In this document: in pieces, positions 1-14,012 of the stretch
Layout: every line of letters begins with the position of its first letter
How positions within the stretch are numbered: position 1 is the stretch's first letter
Assembly: GCA_039881145.1 (NCBI GenBank)
Contig: JAYKKI010000137.1
Location: 3,347,001-3,411,000 of the forward strand
Direction of reading: 5' to 3'
Origin: Druceiella hillmani
Taxonomy: Eukaryota > Arthropoda > Insecta > Lepidoptera > Hepialidae
DNA length: 64,000 bases
Notes under the pieces: generated by a model
What the model saw: the letters and a program-made list of their open reading frames with translations, nothing else
The model's database searches: none
What the model was told of the DNA's origin: nothing
Program-made: the position numbers and the translations under genes

Positions 1-3000
1 TATTCGAAATGACTTCGCAATGTAATAACAATGCAACAAGATATAATCTTTTTTATTAAATATAAATGCACATATTAATTAATATCTTCAACTAATATAA
101 TCAGGTGCAAGCTAATTAGTTATTGTCTTTATTTATTTATAATTTTTAAATCTGCGACGAATATATCTTACATTGACGTTCATGTAATATTTTAGTTGTC
201 ATATTTTATAATACTAAGATGGTATTATATTGAAAGAAATGGAGAAGAAAACGGTTTCGTCCGCTTTTATTTTGATTTTTTGTAAGACTAATAGTTTGAC
301 ATTTTTATTGTAAATTTCACTTCAAGTGTGCTACCTTCGAATTTATTACACTTGGACCGATATTACGTACATCGTTTATTTTCTTATTTCTTTACATTTT
401 TTCTTTGTTGCCATTCGTTTATTCATTAGTTTCATTAAAGTCACATAGCAAAGAAAATGGCTTTACTTTTTTATGTTAAATGGGCCCCCATTCTGTAGCA
501 TGGTTACATATATGATATTTATAATCCGCTTCTGAATTAACACTTTAATTTGCAGATAGTAATTGTTAAAAAAAGGGAAAAACGAAAACAAAATAAAATG
601 CGCTGTCTTTACCGACGTCAGAAAATAGCTAAAGAAAAATGTTGTTTTTTTAAATTTTTTTGGAGGTTATTTGTGACTTGCTGGTGGAAAGTTTTCAATG
701 AGTAAACTTTAGTTTAATTTATCATAGCATATCAAGTACTTTTTACACCTTATTTTCTTTTTTTATAGACAACCGGGTTAGCTAAGTGACAGAATGGTAA
801 TATTTAATATATGAATTATTTTGAAAAAAAATGTTACTGGTTTAATCTCGATCAATTCATTCTAAACCTGTAAGTGATACTAAGTAATTAAAATCTAAAA
901 AAATATATGACAGATGTCATATTCTTAAACATAACCGTCGTAATATCACGCACGCGACTGTCTGTCCATCTATCACATAATATTTTTCAGGCACCCTTTG
1001 ACTAAAAGCTTAAATCTAGTTGTAATAAAGCATATTATTCTGCACATATCTAAATATGCTTATATCAAAATTTAAGAGAGGGGCGGAGACTACTTGATTT
1101 CTTTATAATTCCCTATGTGGTGTGGGGTAAAATCGGAAAGGGCTAGTTATGAAGGTCTAAAAGATATATTTTTCATATATTTAGGAACAACATCTTCAGG
1201 GATGCAATATATATATTTGAACAATTATGTCCCTCCACCTTTATTTCCGAAACTGCTGAATCTAAAATTAGGAAAAACAGAGTTTTTGGAAGCCTACACA
1301 AAAGTGTAACAATTATTCCATACGTCGTGTTTCTTGAGATATTCACACTGATATAAGTGTCCCTCCCATTTAATTATATTATGTATAAATAAATATGTAT
1401 TGCGCTAGAAAAAAATTATAAGAGATTATTCTTTAAAAATAAAGTAATATCACTTCACATGCGGTGCAGCTCGACGCGCTGGTCAGCCTTGCGCTTGTCC
1501 ATTTTTTTTTGTAACCGAACGGCGGACAAAATGTCCTCATAATTTCGATCTGTAACTGTCGCAGCTGAATATGGATTTTATTGAAATTTTACAGGAACAT
1601 TTAATTGAATTCATTACGAGATAAAATAAAATGAAATGTGTAATTTTATGTTTTTTTTAAAGTATTTAAAATAAATCGAACGGATATGTTCAAATATTTT
1701 CAAATTAATGACACGTGAAAATAGGGCGTGAGTTCATTTTCAAACTGAAGCTTTTCATACAAGGAGCTTTAGAGTCAAATGTTAGTAAGAACACAATACA
1801 AATATAGGTCCGCCTCATTTACGCTCTTAATTCGATCATAAAAAATATCCGGTGCTATGAACGAATTAGCTTTCTAACTTGTTTCAAAAATCGGCCTTGC
1901 TATCATAAAAATTTTCCATATATGGTACGTTATTATTCAGAAAGCCAATGATTGACATTAGCAACGATGATTCAAACTATATTTTAGTGACACCAAAATG
2001 TTTGTTTCTTTTAAAATTTATATATTAATAGGAATTTTTTGAATTCGAACCAATTTCATATGCATATCAATTGATATTATATTCACCATACGAGTACTTA
2101 TAAACCTTTAAATTTAATACTAAACCTTTATTTAAAAAAATTCATTTCTTAATCTGTTTTTTGAAATAATTATTGATGTGTAAGACAAAAATATGCTTCT
2201 TTAACAAAAATATGAGGTCAAAGTAAGATTGATTTCAAGGCTATGATATTCAAATGGTTAACAACCCTGGGATAATTGTTCCACCTGTCAGTCTTTTTTT
2301 GGGCAATTGGTATTAATTGCATGTGCCTAAACAATTATTTGTTAAAGGGATAAACGCTTAGAGAAATGAAGATACTAAGAGAAAAGGTCTACGCCTGGTG
2401 GTACATAAACCCTTTCACGTTTTACCGTTCAACGCAAAATGAATATCTTTTTTCAAATGCGTGATCCTAATTCACAATTATTTCGCTCTAGAAAAATACA
2501 ACAGATGGACTTGAATTATTTATGGGGTAATTTGTTTTTCTTAGAAACATAGTCTATATATTAGGTTCTTATATTTTTTTTATTCCATATTTCTTGTCTA
2601 TGATATTACACAATTTTAGGTTTTGCAAGTAAATATTTCTTTCGTATAATATTTGTAAAAATATTATCATTCTAATATTTTACGGGGAAAAACAATTCTA
2701 TGAGTTTTATATTTAGCGATACTTTCTAACTAGTGGCAACATTAGCTTCTTATATGTGGACTGATCGACAGCCATAATAATATTTATTAGAAAACTTGAC
2801 CGAATAATCTGCCCGTCTTAAGGTCGAATTATATATGAATAGTTCAAGCAAGTTTTTATAACTTAATGAAATCATCTGACTTTTATTAAAGTCAGATCAT
2901 TGAGAGATGATCCGAGCCAGTTTATTTATTTTCTTTAACGATTGAAACGGAAAGCGACGAACTTTGACTTACTGATTCGTCATAGAAGCCTATAAAGAAT

Positions 3001-5421
3001 TTCTAGCAAAAATTAAATTACAAAAATTCTATTTTCATCAAAATTTTTATTTACGGAGACTCTAAAATTTTTTTTCAATATTAAAAAACCCTAGGAGAAC
3101 GTAAATTATATGAATACTCGCGTAATTAGATTAAATTTTGGACCTAATAAATCTGAAGTTGATCTGGTAAAAAGATTGCCCTCTTCAAGTTTTTACTTCT
3201 ATTCAATGTTAGTGTTTGATTTATTTCTTCAACGATTGCTTCTCTATCATTTTATTGTGAATCGTTACAAGTGTTGCTAACAGTGAACACGTAACATGTA
3301 AATGTGATTTGTGAGTTTGAGACCATAAATAAATGACTTTTTTTTAAAAATAACGTAGTTTAACGTGTTAATCAATCAATTAAAGAACACGTGGTATTTA
3401 ACTAAAGAGTAGCATTACAAATAAACCACAATTTTCCCTACATCAGTAAGCGAAGAAACTGTTCTATAAATTGGTGTTGAATTTCAAATCATGTTAACAT
3501 GTTAATCTATCAATTATTATTCCCAACGACTAGCTTCCATATATTACAATTTTTAAACCTGTATATGGTAATCAAGATATACTTATAATACATGCTCTCC
3601 TCGTTTCCCTTACTTTCATTACCTGTATTGTCTGTTATGTTGTGTATAATTTATTATATATTCCTATATTATGTATTATTATATAAACGATAAATGAGTG
3701 AATACTATGAATAATTAGTAAGGTAACTGAAAAAGAATAGAGGTATGACACTACAGGTCACATCATATTTCTGTACTCGTACGATTCTCAGTAACTTTTT
3801 CACAATAAAGTTTTCCTTAAAAGGGGTCGGTGTGTTAATATAGGTCATTAATTCCTCAAATTTAACATAGGAGTGCCACAATTTCTTCTGCATTGCGTTT
3901 TCAGAACAGACTTCCTCATTTACTCTATTCGATATTGTGACGCGCAATATGGTCAAAGTTTTATATTAGTTCTTTTCTAATACCTCGACATAGTCGATTT
4001 TTGATATCGATTACGTTCGTAACTAATCAAGCACGTATAAATTATGTAAAATTGAATCATTTATTCTAAAAAACCAAATCGTATTTTCTAAAATATATTA
4101 TGAGTAATATATGTCGAATAAACTTTAATTGTTGTTTACCCGTTCATATAGATATATATTAACGTAACTAGAATTTAAATCTATAAAATATAAAATTAGT
4201 CCTGTAAAACGTTTAATACGTTAATATTTGCTTTATTTATCTGATGATAGCTTGTCTCTGTCATTAAGCATGATGATTTGTGATGGCAGACACACGAATA
4301 AAGGACTAACGATTACTGTTATTTTTCTAAGTTATTTTTATGGAAATTTTGCATATTTTTTCTCGGCCCTTTGATTACAGTTAATAAACAAGTCGTTGAA
4401 TAAATAGGCTGAGAGAGCCTTAATCTTTTGGTTTGGACAACTTTTTTGTCCAAGAGCACTTACTAAATTAAAGGTCAAATCCCCTAATTACAAGTTTTAA
4501 GTTTACAGGTACTACGTCTTAGTTTATGAAGGTTCTGAAAATATTTTATGAAAGCTCCCATTAGAGCTTTCGTAAACTAAGTTTTAGTATTGTATTTAAG
4601 CTTTCGTATAAAAGAGCTTTTGCAAAACTTTTTGTAAAGCAAAGTTTCTTTGAACTTATACATATTTCCTTGTTAATCAAAATAAAGTTTTCGGTACACA
4701 GCGTTTATTTATTTAAACATTTTTTACGTCTCTTTCAGTTTTCATTATCCGCTATATCGTATTTATTTTCGTTGTTTATTTATTACGTGCTTATATATAA
4801 CTATTTATTTCCATTCTACATCGTGTCGATAAATGCGCAATGAATAATTAAATAATTAATAATTATACAAATAAAATAAAAGTGCGATAATAAAACTTCC
4901 CGTCATATATCACGATGCGTAGCACTTTTGGATGCTTCAATTTTTGTTGAAGTAGGTTGATATATTTGGTACAATTTATAAATTCTTCCAGTTTTAGAGC
5001 AGAACTTTGGTTTCTACCAGTTGTTTCGTATTGTCTTTTCGCAGAGGTTTAGATATTCATTGATTTTGGGAGTTTATTCAAAATAGTAAGTCGCAATATG
5101 GTCAAAAGATTTTATTAGTGCCTGGTCAAATAACAGTTCTAACCATTGGACTATTACAAATTTGATTTGATCACAGATGTATGGTATCATTGTCGGTATT
5201 CGAATATAGATTACTGTCTTTAACACCCAAGCATGTGTCATTGTTGCAAGTAAAATCTTACGAAAGGCAAAAATCATTAGATTCTAAAATATATATTTGG
5301 TAACACTATAGTTAATAGTAAGAGCTTATCTAGACTAATCATGAGCATATTCACATTTACATCTTTTCAGCTTATATATAAAGGCAGCAAAAATGTATGT
5401 GAACTTTCCTTAAAAAAAAAG

Positions 5422-5422
<1 letters not shown>
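1..5422. other. AT-rich stretch without recognised genes
   Basis: Both strands hold only short ORFs (under 90 codons) with AT-driven composition and no motif I recognise. Homopolymer runs, short inverted segments (for example the AAAGCT/AGCTTT bits near 4,550-4,610) and no clear TE ends are visible. It could be intergenic or intronic sequence. Confidence 0.6.
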
Positions 5423-5487
<65 letters not shown>

Positions 5488-5497
5488 TATATATATA

Positions 5498-5567
<70 letters not shown>
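5423..5567. repeat. (TA)n/(GT)n compound microsatellite
   Basis: A long run of alternating TA is interrupted by a (GT)n block near 5,498-5,514 and followed by TA again. The ORFs that run through it on both strands are Ile-Tyr repeats produced by the microsatellite and are not genes. The tract is self-complementary and prone to cruciform extrusion and slippage. Confidence 0.97.
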
Positions 5568-5571
<4 letters not shown>

Positions 5572-8537
5572 GAGAAAATGAATTGACATATGAGTATGGG
5601 GAGCAGAAATAGAAGTATGGTTTATTTCTTGTCATTCTTAACTATTTCCTATGCGTCAATTTTTTTCTCAGGATCTAAGTGATACAGATAGAAGAACTTA
5701 ACTCAGAATCGTAAGAACTTAAAAATAACTCACTGGTTTCTGTGTCATTTGAATACAAACAAACAAAACGATAGAAGTTATTTCTTACCTTTCCTACATT
5801 TGGTCAAGATAAAAAATACTTCATTAAACTTTTGGGATCTTAAATGATACTATTATTATTATTATTTTAACACTTGTTCTGCAATTATAGTGCGTTATCC
5901 ATACAAACAAACACACAAACAAAAATATAAATATAAAGAAAGATCGATCTATTTTCTATGGTTTATTTACGGCTATCAAATTCTTCGCCTTTAATGCACG
6001 ACCTTTCCTACTCCTGTCGTTTTATTTTGTTATCCATACAAATGTAGTGAAAGCTTAATACCACTTTTAGACACTCCTTTCCAAATCTCCAGAACTATAA
6101 TGGCTGTAAAATAAAAATTTGATACGTATAATTCTCTTACCTTCTATGTGTTTACTTAGAAAGGGTTTTCATAATTCAATCCTTAATAGTAAGCAAAGTA
6201 TGAATACTTAAAAATTGTCATATTAATATTTTTATTTAGGTCCTCAGACAGATATAAACAAACATGTATATTAGCGTTTTTATAAAATAAGTTACCCTAA
6301 ATATTTACATAAAAGACGAATAAAACCTGTTTCACAGGTATACCAGAAAATTCATATCTTGATATATCGGCACACCCTTTGCCAGATTTACAATATGTGC
6401 TTATCAAGGTATTTAATCTATTCATCGAATGATATATCTACAGAGACACGATGTACGAAACAAAGACCAAAAACAAATTTTTAAATTGTTGCTTTGCAAA
6501 TTTATATGAATAGGGGAAAATAGAGAAAATTGCATTATTGTATTCTCTAAAATTGTTTTCTATTGTTCTTCTATAACGAATATGCAAATAAAATACTAGT
6601 TTTCTTGCGTATTTTATTAAGTCAGATATCTTTAAAAAGGTTTTTTTATTATAATGTTTACCTCGTAAATATATCAACAGGTTTTTCCTTCACGAGATAT
6701 GAGGCGTTCATTATGTTTTCCAATCTGTCCTCTTTGCTGTAATATTTTCACAGTATTACAGTATTTCGTAAGCCTTCAATGCAAAGTTATTTCCATCATC
6801 TCACGTTAAGAGATAAAGAGATGCAGGTAACCAAATTATTTGAACACCTATAAATAGTATCGTAATATGGTCAATAAACCTTGAAGTAAATTAGTTTTTT
6901 TAAGTACCTAAATGTATATGGAACGTAATACGAATATGACACAAAAATGTAAAATCCTTTACGTTAAATTTTTGTGCCTGCACGTGTGTGATAACATAAC
7001 AAGTATTTAGATAATTGCTTTATATATAACAATGAATATCGTAATTAATTTATATCTTCTTTTGCCCGATCGAATCGAAATTGTATCCTTGTCGCTTCTT
7101 ATAGCTTTACCGATTTATATTAAAAACAGAAAAGTCCTTCCGTGTGTCTTAATAAAGCCCAATATAGATGAGGAGGATTCCTTTGATATACTTATTATAT
7201 TATTGACGCTAGAAAAAATTTAGGGTGAAAGATTCAAATTTAAAAAAACATTTTCACTAATATCGTCTTTATGACATTTCTTTCACCCCTGTCTAGCACG
7301 ATATTATTTATATTACTACCGATGTCTAAAATACTAATCGCCATTATGGCGTGTTGAGTTGATAAGTGTTTTACGGCCTTTGGCGGCGCTGCGCACTGCA
7401 TGGTTTGTTTGTAATTGCGTAGACAAATGTCACAGATCTGTGAAAAGCAATAACGCCACTGGTATGAAAACTACCTACAGCAAGCAACTCGTCTACACAT
7501 CACGGCACTTAGGGGCGTTAATTCCAATGGTACGCACATTGTACGATATCTATGTCCATTAATGGATGGAGATTGGCAGTTTACTTATACATACGTGTAA
7601 TAAACTATTCCTGATTCAATAGAGACGTTTTCACTATTTTCACTACATGCTTATATACAATGCAATTATTTGTGGTTCAATAAGCATATCGTATGTTATA
7701 TCGTTTGTGAATATTTAGGTACATAAGAGAAAATCATATATACACAAAATTTACCATTATTCTAAAGTACTAACAAACTATTTTATACAGATGCATTTCA
7801 TATATTCAAATCATAATAACGTGAAACCGCCTTGTTAATAATTAGGAAACAAACCATAATCCGTTTGAATTACTATATCAACAATTTCATTACTTTCCTC
7901 TCAAGCTGAATAGTTTATAACGTGCAAACAGCTTCAGAATGATCACCCATTAGGTTCAAATATTCATATTAACCAGATAATAAGCCTGTGAATATATTTA
8001 ACTAGTCCTCAAAACTAAACGCTGACCGCTCTTGAATAAATAGAGAAAACCTCATAAATTTTATAGTGATTATAAATAAAAACTCCCAGGTAAGTTCGAC
8101 GTCATGCGTAAAGTGTAAATCTTGATGTTATACTAAACAAAGTTAAAAATACATTTACGTAACGTGCAAGGGCGCTCCATCAGACTTGGATTAATTCTGT
8201 TCACGTTGATGAATAACTATTTCTTCCGTTTTCATTAATATACTTTAGAATAGTGTTTACACAATAAACGTGTTTTGGTATTACTGGCTTATTTCGGTTT
8301 TTAGCGGCAAATAAAATGGAAAATAAAAGGCTTTTCCCTGTACATATTTCTTTTTTGACAGGAACACGTTTTCTCATTTTGCATATTTATCACTGTTCAA
8401 GCAATCACTTCCAATCGACCAAAACACAAAAAGTTAAGAAATTAGGGTTGTGGAGGAAAGCATTATTCACGGCAATATAACAATTAATAATATAACGCCA
8501 AAGAAAATAATAATTTAATATTAAGCAGATAAAAAAA
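5568..8537. other. Intergenic or intronic stretch, nothing firmly assigned
   Basis: No recognisable coding region. A short minus-strand fragment of the dispersed repeat lies at about 6,893-6,930 (a 'CCTAAATGTATATGGAAC' segment). A patch at about 7,350-7,562 is visibly richer in G+C than its surroundings and is open for 67 codons. It has no identifiable domain or convincing splice sites, so I do not call it an exon. Confidence 0.5.
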
Positions 8538-9045
8538 CATATCAAGCACGAGTAGAAATTGAACTACGAGGTTCCGTATATAATTAGGCACATATAAACA
8601 TTTAAGAGTACAAGGTATTTCTGATTAAACTATATACAAATATTAATTTTTTACGACCCCAATATATTATTTAATCTATATAAATTACAAAGACGTATAA
8701 TTCAACATAGAATAAGAAATAATTGATTTCTGAATTTTTCACTAAACTATAAGACCTCCTATTATGATTTTCCAGATTGTAAGTAGACCAGGAGTACGCT
8801 ATGGATTTTGACCGTCAGTGGGTAGGACTATGATATAAATAAAAAAGAGACGTTTAAAGGGCAATATCTCTTTCTTGCAAAAACCAAAAATGTTGACATT
8901 TTTACAGGAATATAAAACTAGCCCTAGTATAAAATATCAATTTTATATTAAGGCTAGCTTTTACAGAAAGGCGGACGGACGAACAGCCCACAAATTAATT
9001 CTATAAGGGTTCAGATATTTTTTGTTTTGAGGGGCGGAAGCATAA
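8538..9045 (+). repeat. Dispersed repeat R1, copy a
   Basis: The head (CAAGCACGAGTAGAA ... GAGGTTCCGTA ... TTAGGCACATATAAACATTTAAG) and the tail (GGCGGACGGACGAACAG ... ATAAGGGTTCAGA) match the other R1 copies in this window. R1 has no ORF. It looks like a non-autonomous interspersed element or a TE end. The head-to-tail layout resembles, from memory, a repeat common in lepidopteran genomes. The centre of this copy is diverged. Confidence 0.6.
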
Positions 9046-9679
9046 ATATAATTTAAACATTAGCATGGACAGGAAACATTTATAGAATGACAGAAGGAAC
9101 GTGATTATAGTAGGGAGTAGAGATTAAAATGTCTTTTAGTTGTATTGTAAAAACATAAATCGACGATGCGTTTCGAATCGTCGATTAGTACATTTTAGAG
9201 TTTAGCAGGTAGGATCAAGTACATTTTAGAGCTTAGCAGCGTGTATAGTGAAATAATATTCGCAGATGTAGTGTCATGTTTAAGAATAGGAGAATGCAAA
9301 AGTATTCAGAAATTAATCCAAAACTATGATACCCTCGGGTTTTAAATCTAAAACTATGTTAATAAACAATACAAGTATTGAATAATATAAAAAAGAATAT
9401 ATGAACAAGACCGGTCTTATGTACTTCAATCCAGTTAAGATCTGACCAAAACTAGAAAAATTGGGCATATTTTCTCCATCTAAATATATAGCAAATACTT
9501 AAATTGTGAAGACGTTATATTATATTTAATCGTTTTTTTGTGATATCGTTTAGCTGTAGTTAATCACCAAAGTTGAATCCTGAGAATTATGGTGGATGAA
9601 AATTTTGTATGTAAATTAAATAGTGTTTTATCTACAAGAATAATTTAGTCTTACTTGATTATATTTTATTTAAAAAATT

Positions 9680-9880
9680 TGTCAAGCACGAGTTGAAATC
9701 GTATAAGTTTGTACACATTTAGGTACTTACAAACATTTAAGGGTATATAGTTTTTCTATTACACTGTATACAAACATTAATTTTTCATGACGTAAATATA
9801 TTTTCTACTTTATTTTTCGCAGACGTAAAAACATGTGGCATATTTAAAAAATGACAAGATCCAAGGTAAGCGCTGTAGTT
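9680..9880 (+). repeat. Dispersed repeat R1, copy b (head part)
   Basis: It begins TTGTCAAGCACGAGTTGAA and continues with the R1 landmarks 'ACATTTAGGTACTTACAAACATTTAAGGGTA' and 'TATACAAACATTAATTTTTCATGACG' (quoted loosely). The R1 tail was not found downstream, so the copy is truncated or its 3' part is too diverged to follow. Confidence 0.5.
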
Positions 9881-9956
9881 GTCCTGAAATTTTCTAGTGA
9901 GATTTGAGCAACCACATTTTTATGGTTTTTGGCTGAGTAGTTTCAAAAATAGTGAG

Positions 9957-9958
<2 letters not shown>

Positions 9959-9998
<40 letters not shown>
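9959..9998. repeat. (TA)n microsatellite
   Basis: About twenty uninterrupted TA units. Confidence 0.95.
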
Positions 9999-10001
<3 letters not shown>

Positions 10002-10140
10002 TAAAAGAAAAAATATTTTTACGTTTTTTCTCGCTTTAAATCTTTCATGGCTATGTAAAAAGTTAGCATATCTAAAGTATGTGGGCTAATAAGATACATA
10101 ATTATGTCATTTAATTAAAATTTTCTACATTACAGGATTT

Positions 10141-10249
10141 CAGATTTATTTCATTTCTTATTTTGAAAAATAATCAGTTTATAAGGCGAACTCTACTTTT
10201 TTGCGTTTATTAAATTGTATAAATGACATTAATATTGTGTGATCAAAAA
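10141..10249 (+). repeat. 109-bp direct repeat, left copy
   Basis: This segment recurs at 11,233-11,340 in the same orientation with roughly six differences by eye (about 95% alike). Shared landmarks are CAGATTTATTTCATTTC at the start and AATGACATTAATATTGT near the end. The 983 bp between the copies has no coding signal. It may be a local duplication or two copies of a short repeat. Confidence 0.85.
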
Positions 10250-11232
10250 TCGGTTCTGCATAAAATGCAAATATCGCCTACCGAATCCTTTACGGGCGTA
10301 AAAACGTGATGCATGTTTAAAAAATAAGGGAGAGGGACATATTTAATTTGTATATTTCAGTATATCTCATGTATCTAAAATTATGACAAAAATATTTTGG
10401 AAACCCAACGACGAGCCCTTCCGAATGATTAAAGAAAATTAGTTCCAGTACTTAAATTGACTGACTCTAAAATTCCCAAATTAATATTTTTTTAAATTAT
10501 TGTTTCATATTTGTGGGGGTCAATACGTTTTATTAATGTGCCAAATATCAAGTTTCTACGTCAACAGATAAACACGTGGATGACTTCAAAAGTTTCTGTT
10601 TTCTATTTTGTGGTACAGAATTTTGAATGCTAAGGGTTGGCATATATAAGGGTTGACATATTCTCAAAAATTTGTTTAATTGATTTATCAAACACTCAAA
10701 CACTTATTCACAACGACTCAATAAACAATGTGGTATAATGACATTGACCATAGTAAGACATTTACCATATGTAAAAAAAAAATACATACACACGATCATA
10801 ATTATTGTTTGCTCGTCCATTTAACACCCTCCAACTGGTACGTCAAACACGGAGAAAAATAAAAACCAATATTAGCTCATCTTCCATGCGTTCACTGACG
10901 AGATAAAGTAACATGTAAATATCAAAGTTGATAGGTTCAAATTATTGTGACAAAAAGTAGAAAACATTTAAAGTAATTCATTCTGTAGATAACTAGACTC
11001 AATGTCGGTTATTAATTCTGCGTCATAGAGATTCGGTCACAGTAACTGTATGTATTTTGAATTTGGATTATTATTTTAAATAATAATCGAATGTTTATAT
11101 CTTCTATAGAGCTGGAGTTATGACCCTCTTCTTCTGTTTTCAACATGAATGATGAAAAAAAATATTTATTTGAAGTGATTGTATATAAAAACAGGATGTG
11201 TGTAACTGGTTTAAATGAGGGATGCTGAGAGA

Positions 11233-11340
11233 CAGATTTATTTCATTTCCTATTTTGAAAAATAATCAGTTTATAAGGCGAATTCTACTTTTTTGCATTT
11301 ATTAAATTCTATAAATGACATTAATATTGTAGGATCAAAA
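11233..11340 (+). repeat. 109-bp direct repeat, right copy
   Basis: Near-identical partner of 10,141-10,249, beginning CAGATTTATTTCATTTCC and ending GGATCAAAA. The sequence on either side of the two copies differs, so the repeat is bounded on both sides. Confidence 0.85.
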
Positions 11341-11442
11341 TATCCTTTCCTACGTTTCATATCATTTAATGTTTATAATACACATATCCCAAATAATATC
11401 ACTTCAAAAAAATAATTAAACAAATTAAAATATTAGGGTCAT

Positions 11443-11635
11443 ATTGAATATATTTGGCGTTAATTTTGTAGAAATTCATTATTCACAATTAAATGAAACT
11501 ACGTGATGTAGAAACCACCACCCACCCACACTGAAACCACCTGAAGATGTTTTAATACAACGAATCAAAGGTCGTGGTAAAGAACTTAAAGAAAGTAGAA
11601 ATAATACTACATCACATAGTTTCATTTAATTGTGT
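11443..11635 (+). repeat. Hammerhead-carrying repeat, copy A (partly inverted)
   Basis: The left part (about 11,443-11,512) is the reverse complement of the family's tail (TTGAATATATTTGGCG ... AATTAAATGAAACTA). The right part (about 11,536-11,635) is a forward copy with the hammerhead region followed by GGTAAAGAACTTAAAG and the conserved 'ATAATACTACATCACATAG' segment. The tail-to-tail arrangement is like copy B but with most of the inverted arm missing. Confidence 0.8.
11537..11577 (+). ncRNA. Hammerhead ribozyme relic (copy A)
   Basis: The CTGAAGA box is at 11,541-11,547, with flanking CCAC (11,537-11,540) and GTGG (11,574-11,577) able to pair as stem I. The second core box reads GAATC where GAAAC is expected, and stem II is weakened (GTTTT against ACAAC). 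This copy is probably inactive. Confidence 0.5.
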
Positions 11636-12979
11636 ATTAGGGGTACCCAACTTACCGCCAGTGTAATAATTGTCTACCAAAATGATGCTGGGTTAAGATC
11701 AGGTTATTAAAATTTTGCTAATTACTTAGGAAATTTTCAATAATTTATGTTTATATTCTTTTATGATCGGGCTTACTTTTTACTCGTAGCTCGCGTGAAA
11801 ATTATAATTGTGCGGTTTGGTTTTATTATAGCGCCATACATAAATGGTTAATTTGCACTGATGTACGAAGAGATAAAATTGCACATAACGGTATAAATGT
11901 TTTATTTCTTATCTCAATATTGTTTATTATTTAATGCTTGAATATGCTCGTTACTTGACGAGTTAACTTCCAAGGAATGACATATAATTGGGTACGCGAT
12001 AACAGGACCTGTTCAAATTAGTATTTATCAATAATATTCATAAAAGTATGTATAAATTTCGGAACATTACTATTGAGTTAAAAAACATTACCTTTTTTTA
12101 TAGAAAAGATAAAATATAGAATAATATCGCTGAATTTTTTGTAGAGCTATGTAAGAGCTATGACTATGTTATAAATTATTATAATGTGTTTGAAACGGTT
12201 TAATCAACGCAAGCCAAAAAACACCGCAACTTATAGATCGTTCTCCAATTTGCTTTACAAATATTGCTACAGCGATTTGTAAAGGATCTATAAGAAAAAA
12301 TAATTTACCTATCATTTCTCATAGTAATTGCACAGATATTACCCTACAAATTTCATAATATTTCTACTCACAATTTCCCGGTTGTTCTATTTTCAAGAAA
12401 TTCTAAAAATTGCCTTTAGTCTGTTATAAGTCTATATACTCAATGTAATATTGAGCTCCTTTATACCGAAACTATTTACAACGGAAACCAAATATAATTT
12501 CATGAAGCAAAATTTTATAAACATAATACCAGCTTTCCTTCCGAGTGTTCAGATAAATGAAAAGTTGTGCCGTATCTAAGAGAGATATTTGAATATGAAA
12601 CTTAAATTTTGTATCGTGTCAAAAAACTTTATTTTTTGTCACGACATAAAACTTAAGTGTCAAAAAACTTTATTTATTAAAAAACAATTACTCATGTTGT
12701 CTTTAACTAATGGAAGTGAGCTGTGACGAAAGTGCTGGCTGCACTTCAAGCAAAAGAAAGTCATTTCTCGCTCTCAATTTGCAGTAGACACAACAAAGGT
12801 TCCTATGTTTACTGGTCGTATACGCTCTACGTATACGCAGTCTGCATATATTCTAGATACGATAGAAAAACAGCGTGATTTCATGGCTTATTCAATGTAG
12901 GTAGTGGTAAAAATACTAAAATGCAATTACGAGAATATAAGTTGGAATACTATTTAAACTAAGAAAAATATTTTTGAGT

Positions 12980-13380
12980 GGCCTTGCCCGTTACTGCGTT
13001 CGTCTGGAATTAGGAGTAAGAAAATGATTAGGAATTTGTTTATATTTTTTTCTTTTTCTTCGCTCAGAACTCTATGAGCATAAAGTTTACTAAAACGCTA
13101 ATAGATGGCGTTGGCAGGCAAATCGGTTCCGTTGATTCTTACATTAGCGTGCACAACGAACCGTAATTAACGATTTAGGTACGTTTTTTATGTGTGAATG
13201 GATTAAAATGAAATTAAGCCTAAATGTTGTCCCAGGCTAATCTAAATTCGTCACTGAAAACCATATTCAAATCGGTTTATCCGTTTCTGAGATTAGCGTG
13301 CATAATAAAGGTACGTACAGACAAACAGACCAAAATTCTAAAAACTGTTGTTTTAGGTTTAGTAGCTTGTCTTTAGTAGA
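12980..13380 (+). repeat. LINE/SINE-type 3' tail fragment
   Basis: The segment has the typical insect retroelement tail layout. A degenerate 'GCCCGTTACTGCGTTCGTCTGGAATTA' type opening is followed by AAATCGGTTTATCCGTTTCTGAGATTAGCGTGCATAA and a CAGACAAACAGAC stretch (quoted loosely). A related AAATCGGTTCCGTTGATTCTTACATTAGCGTGCA segment lies about 180 bp upstream, so two tails may be joined. No reverse-transcriptase coding sequence is nearby. The class (RTE-like or derived SINE) is inferred from memory of such tails. Confidence 0.45.
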
Positions 13381-14012
13381 TAGTACTTAGTTTTAATTAG
13401 GAATGTTCAATGCAAACATTCAGTTTTTTTACGACTTTTTAAACGCTTTATCACTTCATTAACACAGAGTAATAAATTTAATAAGGAACCTAGATATAAA
13501 AAAGAAAATTTTGTTTATGGATTTTTCAACAAGTATGTAAAATTATATATTTAGTAATAAAACAGTAAGTAATTCCTTCTTTTTTAATTTATATATATAA
13601 CTGAAATATATAACCCACTTTTTCATCCGTGGATTTGTACGGATTATTTTACGCTACTGGATTTGGATGCCAAACTATACGCTAATTAATGTATCGTAGC
13701 AAATAATGAAAATTATTGTGATAAAAAATATTATTTACAATTTTTATAGTGTTTCGTTCGCCTGTAAGAGACTACACTGATAAACCAGTAATTAAGTCAG
13801 CCATATACATCAATTTTACACATTAAAATTTGTAAATAAATAAGTAAGAATAGAGGTATGTATCCAAATTGTAACCAAAAGAAGACAGATTTTCATTCCG
13901 GTTTGACCGAAAGATTAAATTTATCACAAATTTAATTTTATAATATTTTTTTATTTACAATTAAATGAAACTACACGGTGTAGTATTATTTCTACTTTCT
14001 TCAAGTTCTTTA

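Noticed and set aside
5341..5635. ORFs on both strands rich in Ile-Tyr
   Set aside because: They are translations of a (TA)n/(GT)n microsatellite, as are those at 43.80-44.00 and 52.77-53.07 kb.
7359..7562. 67-codon ORF in a GC-richer patch
   Set aside because: No motif, no acceptor/donor pair and no neighbouring exon. Compositional contrast alone is not enough.
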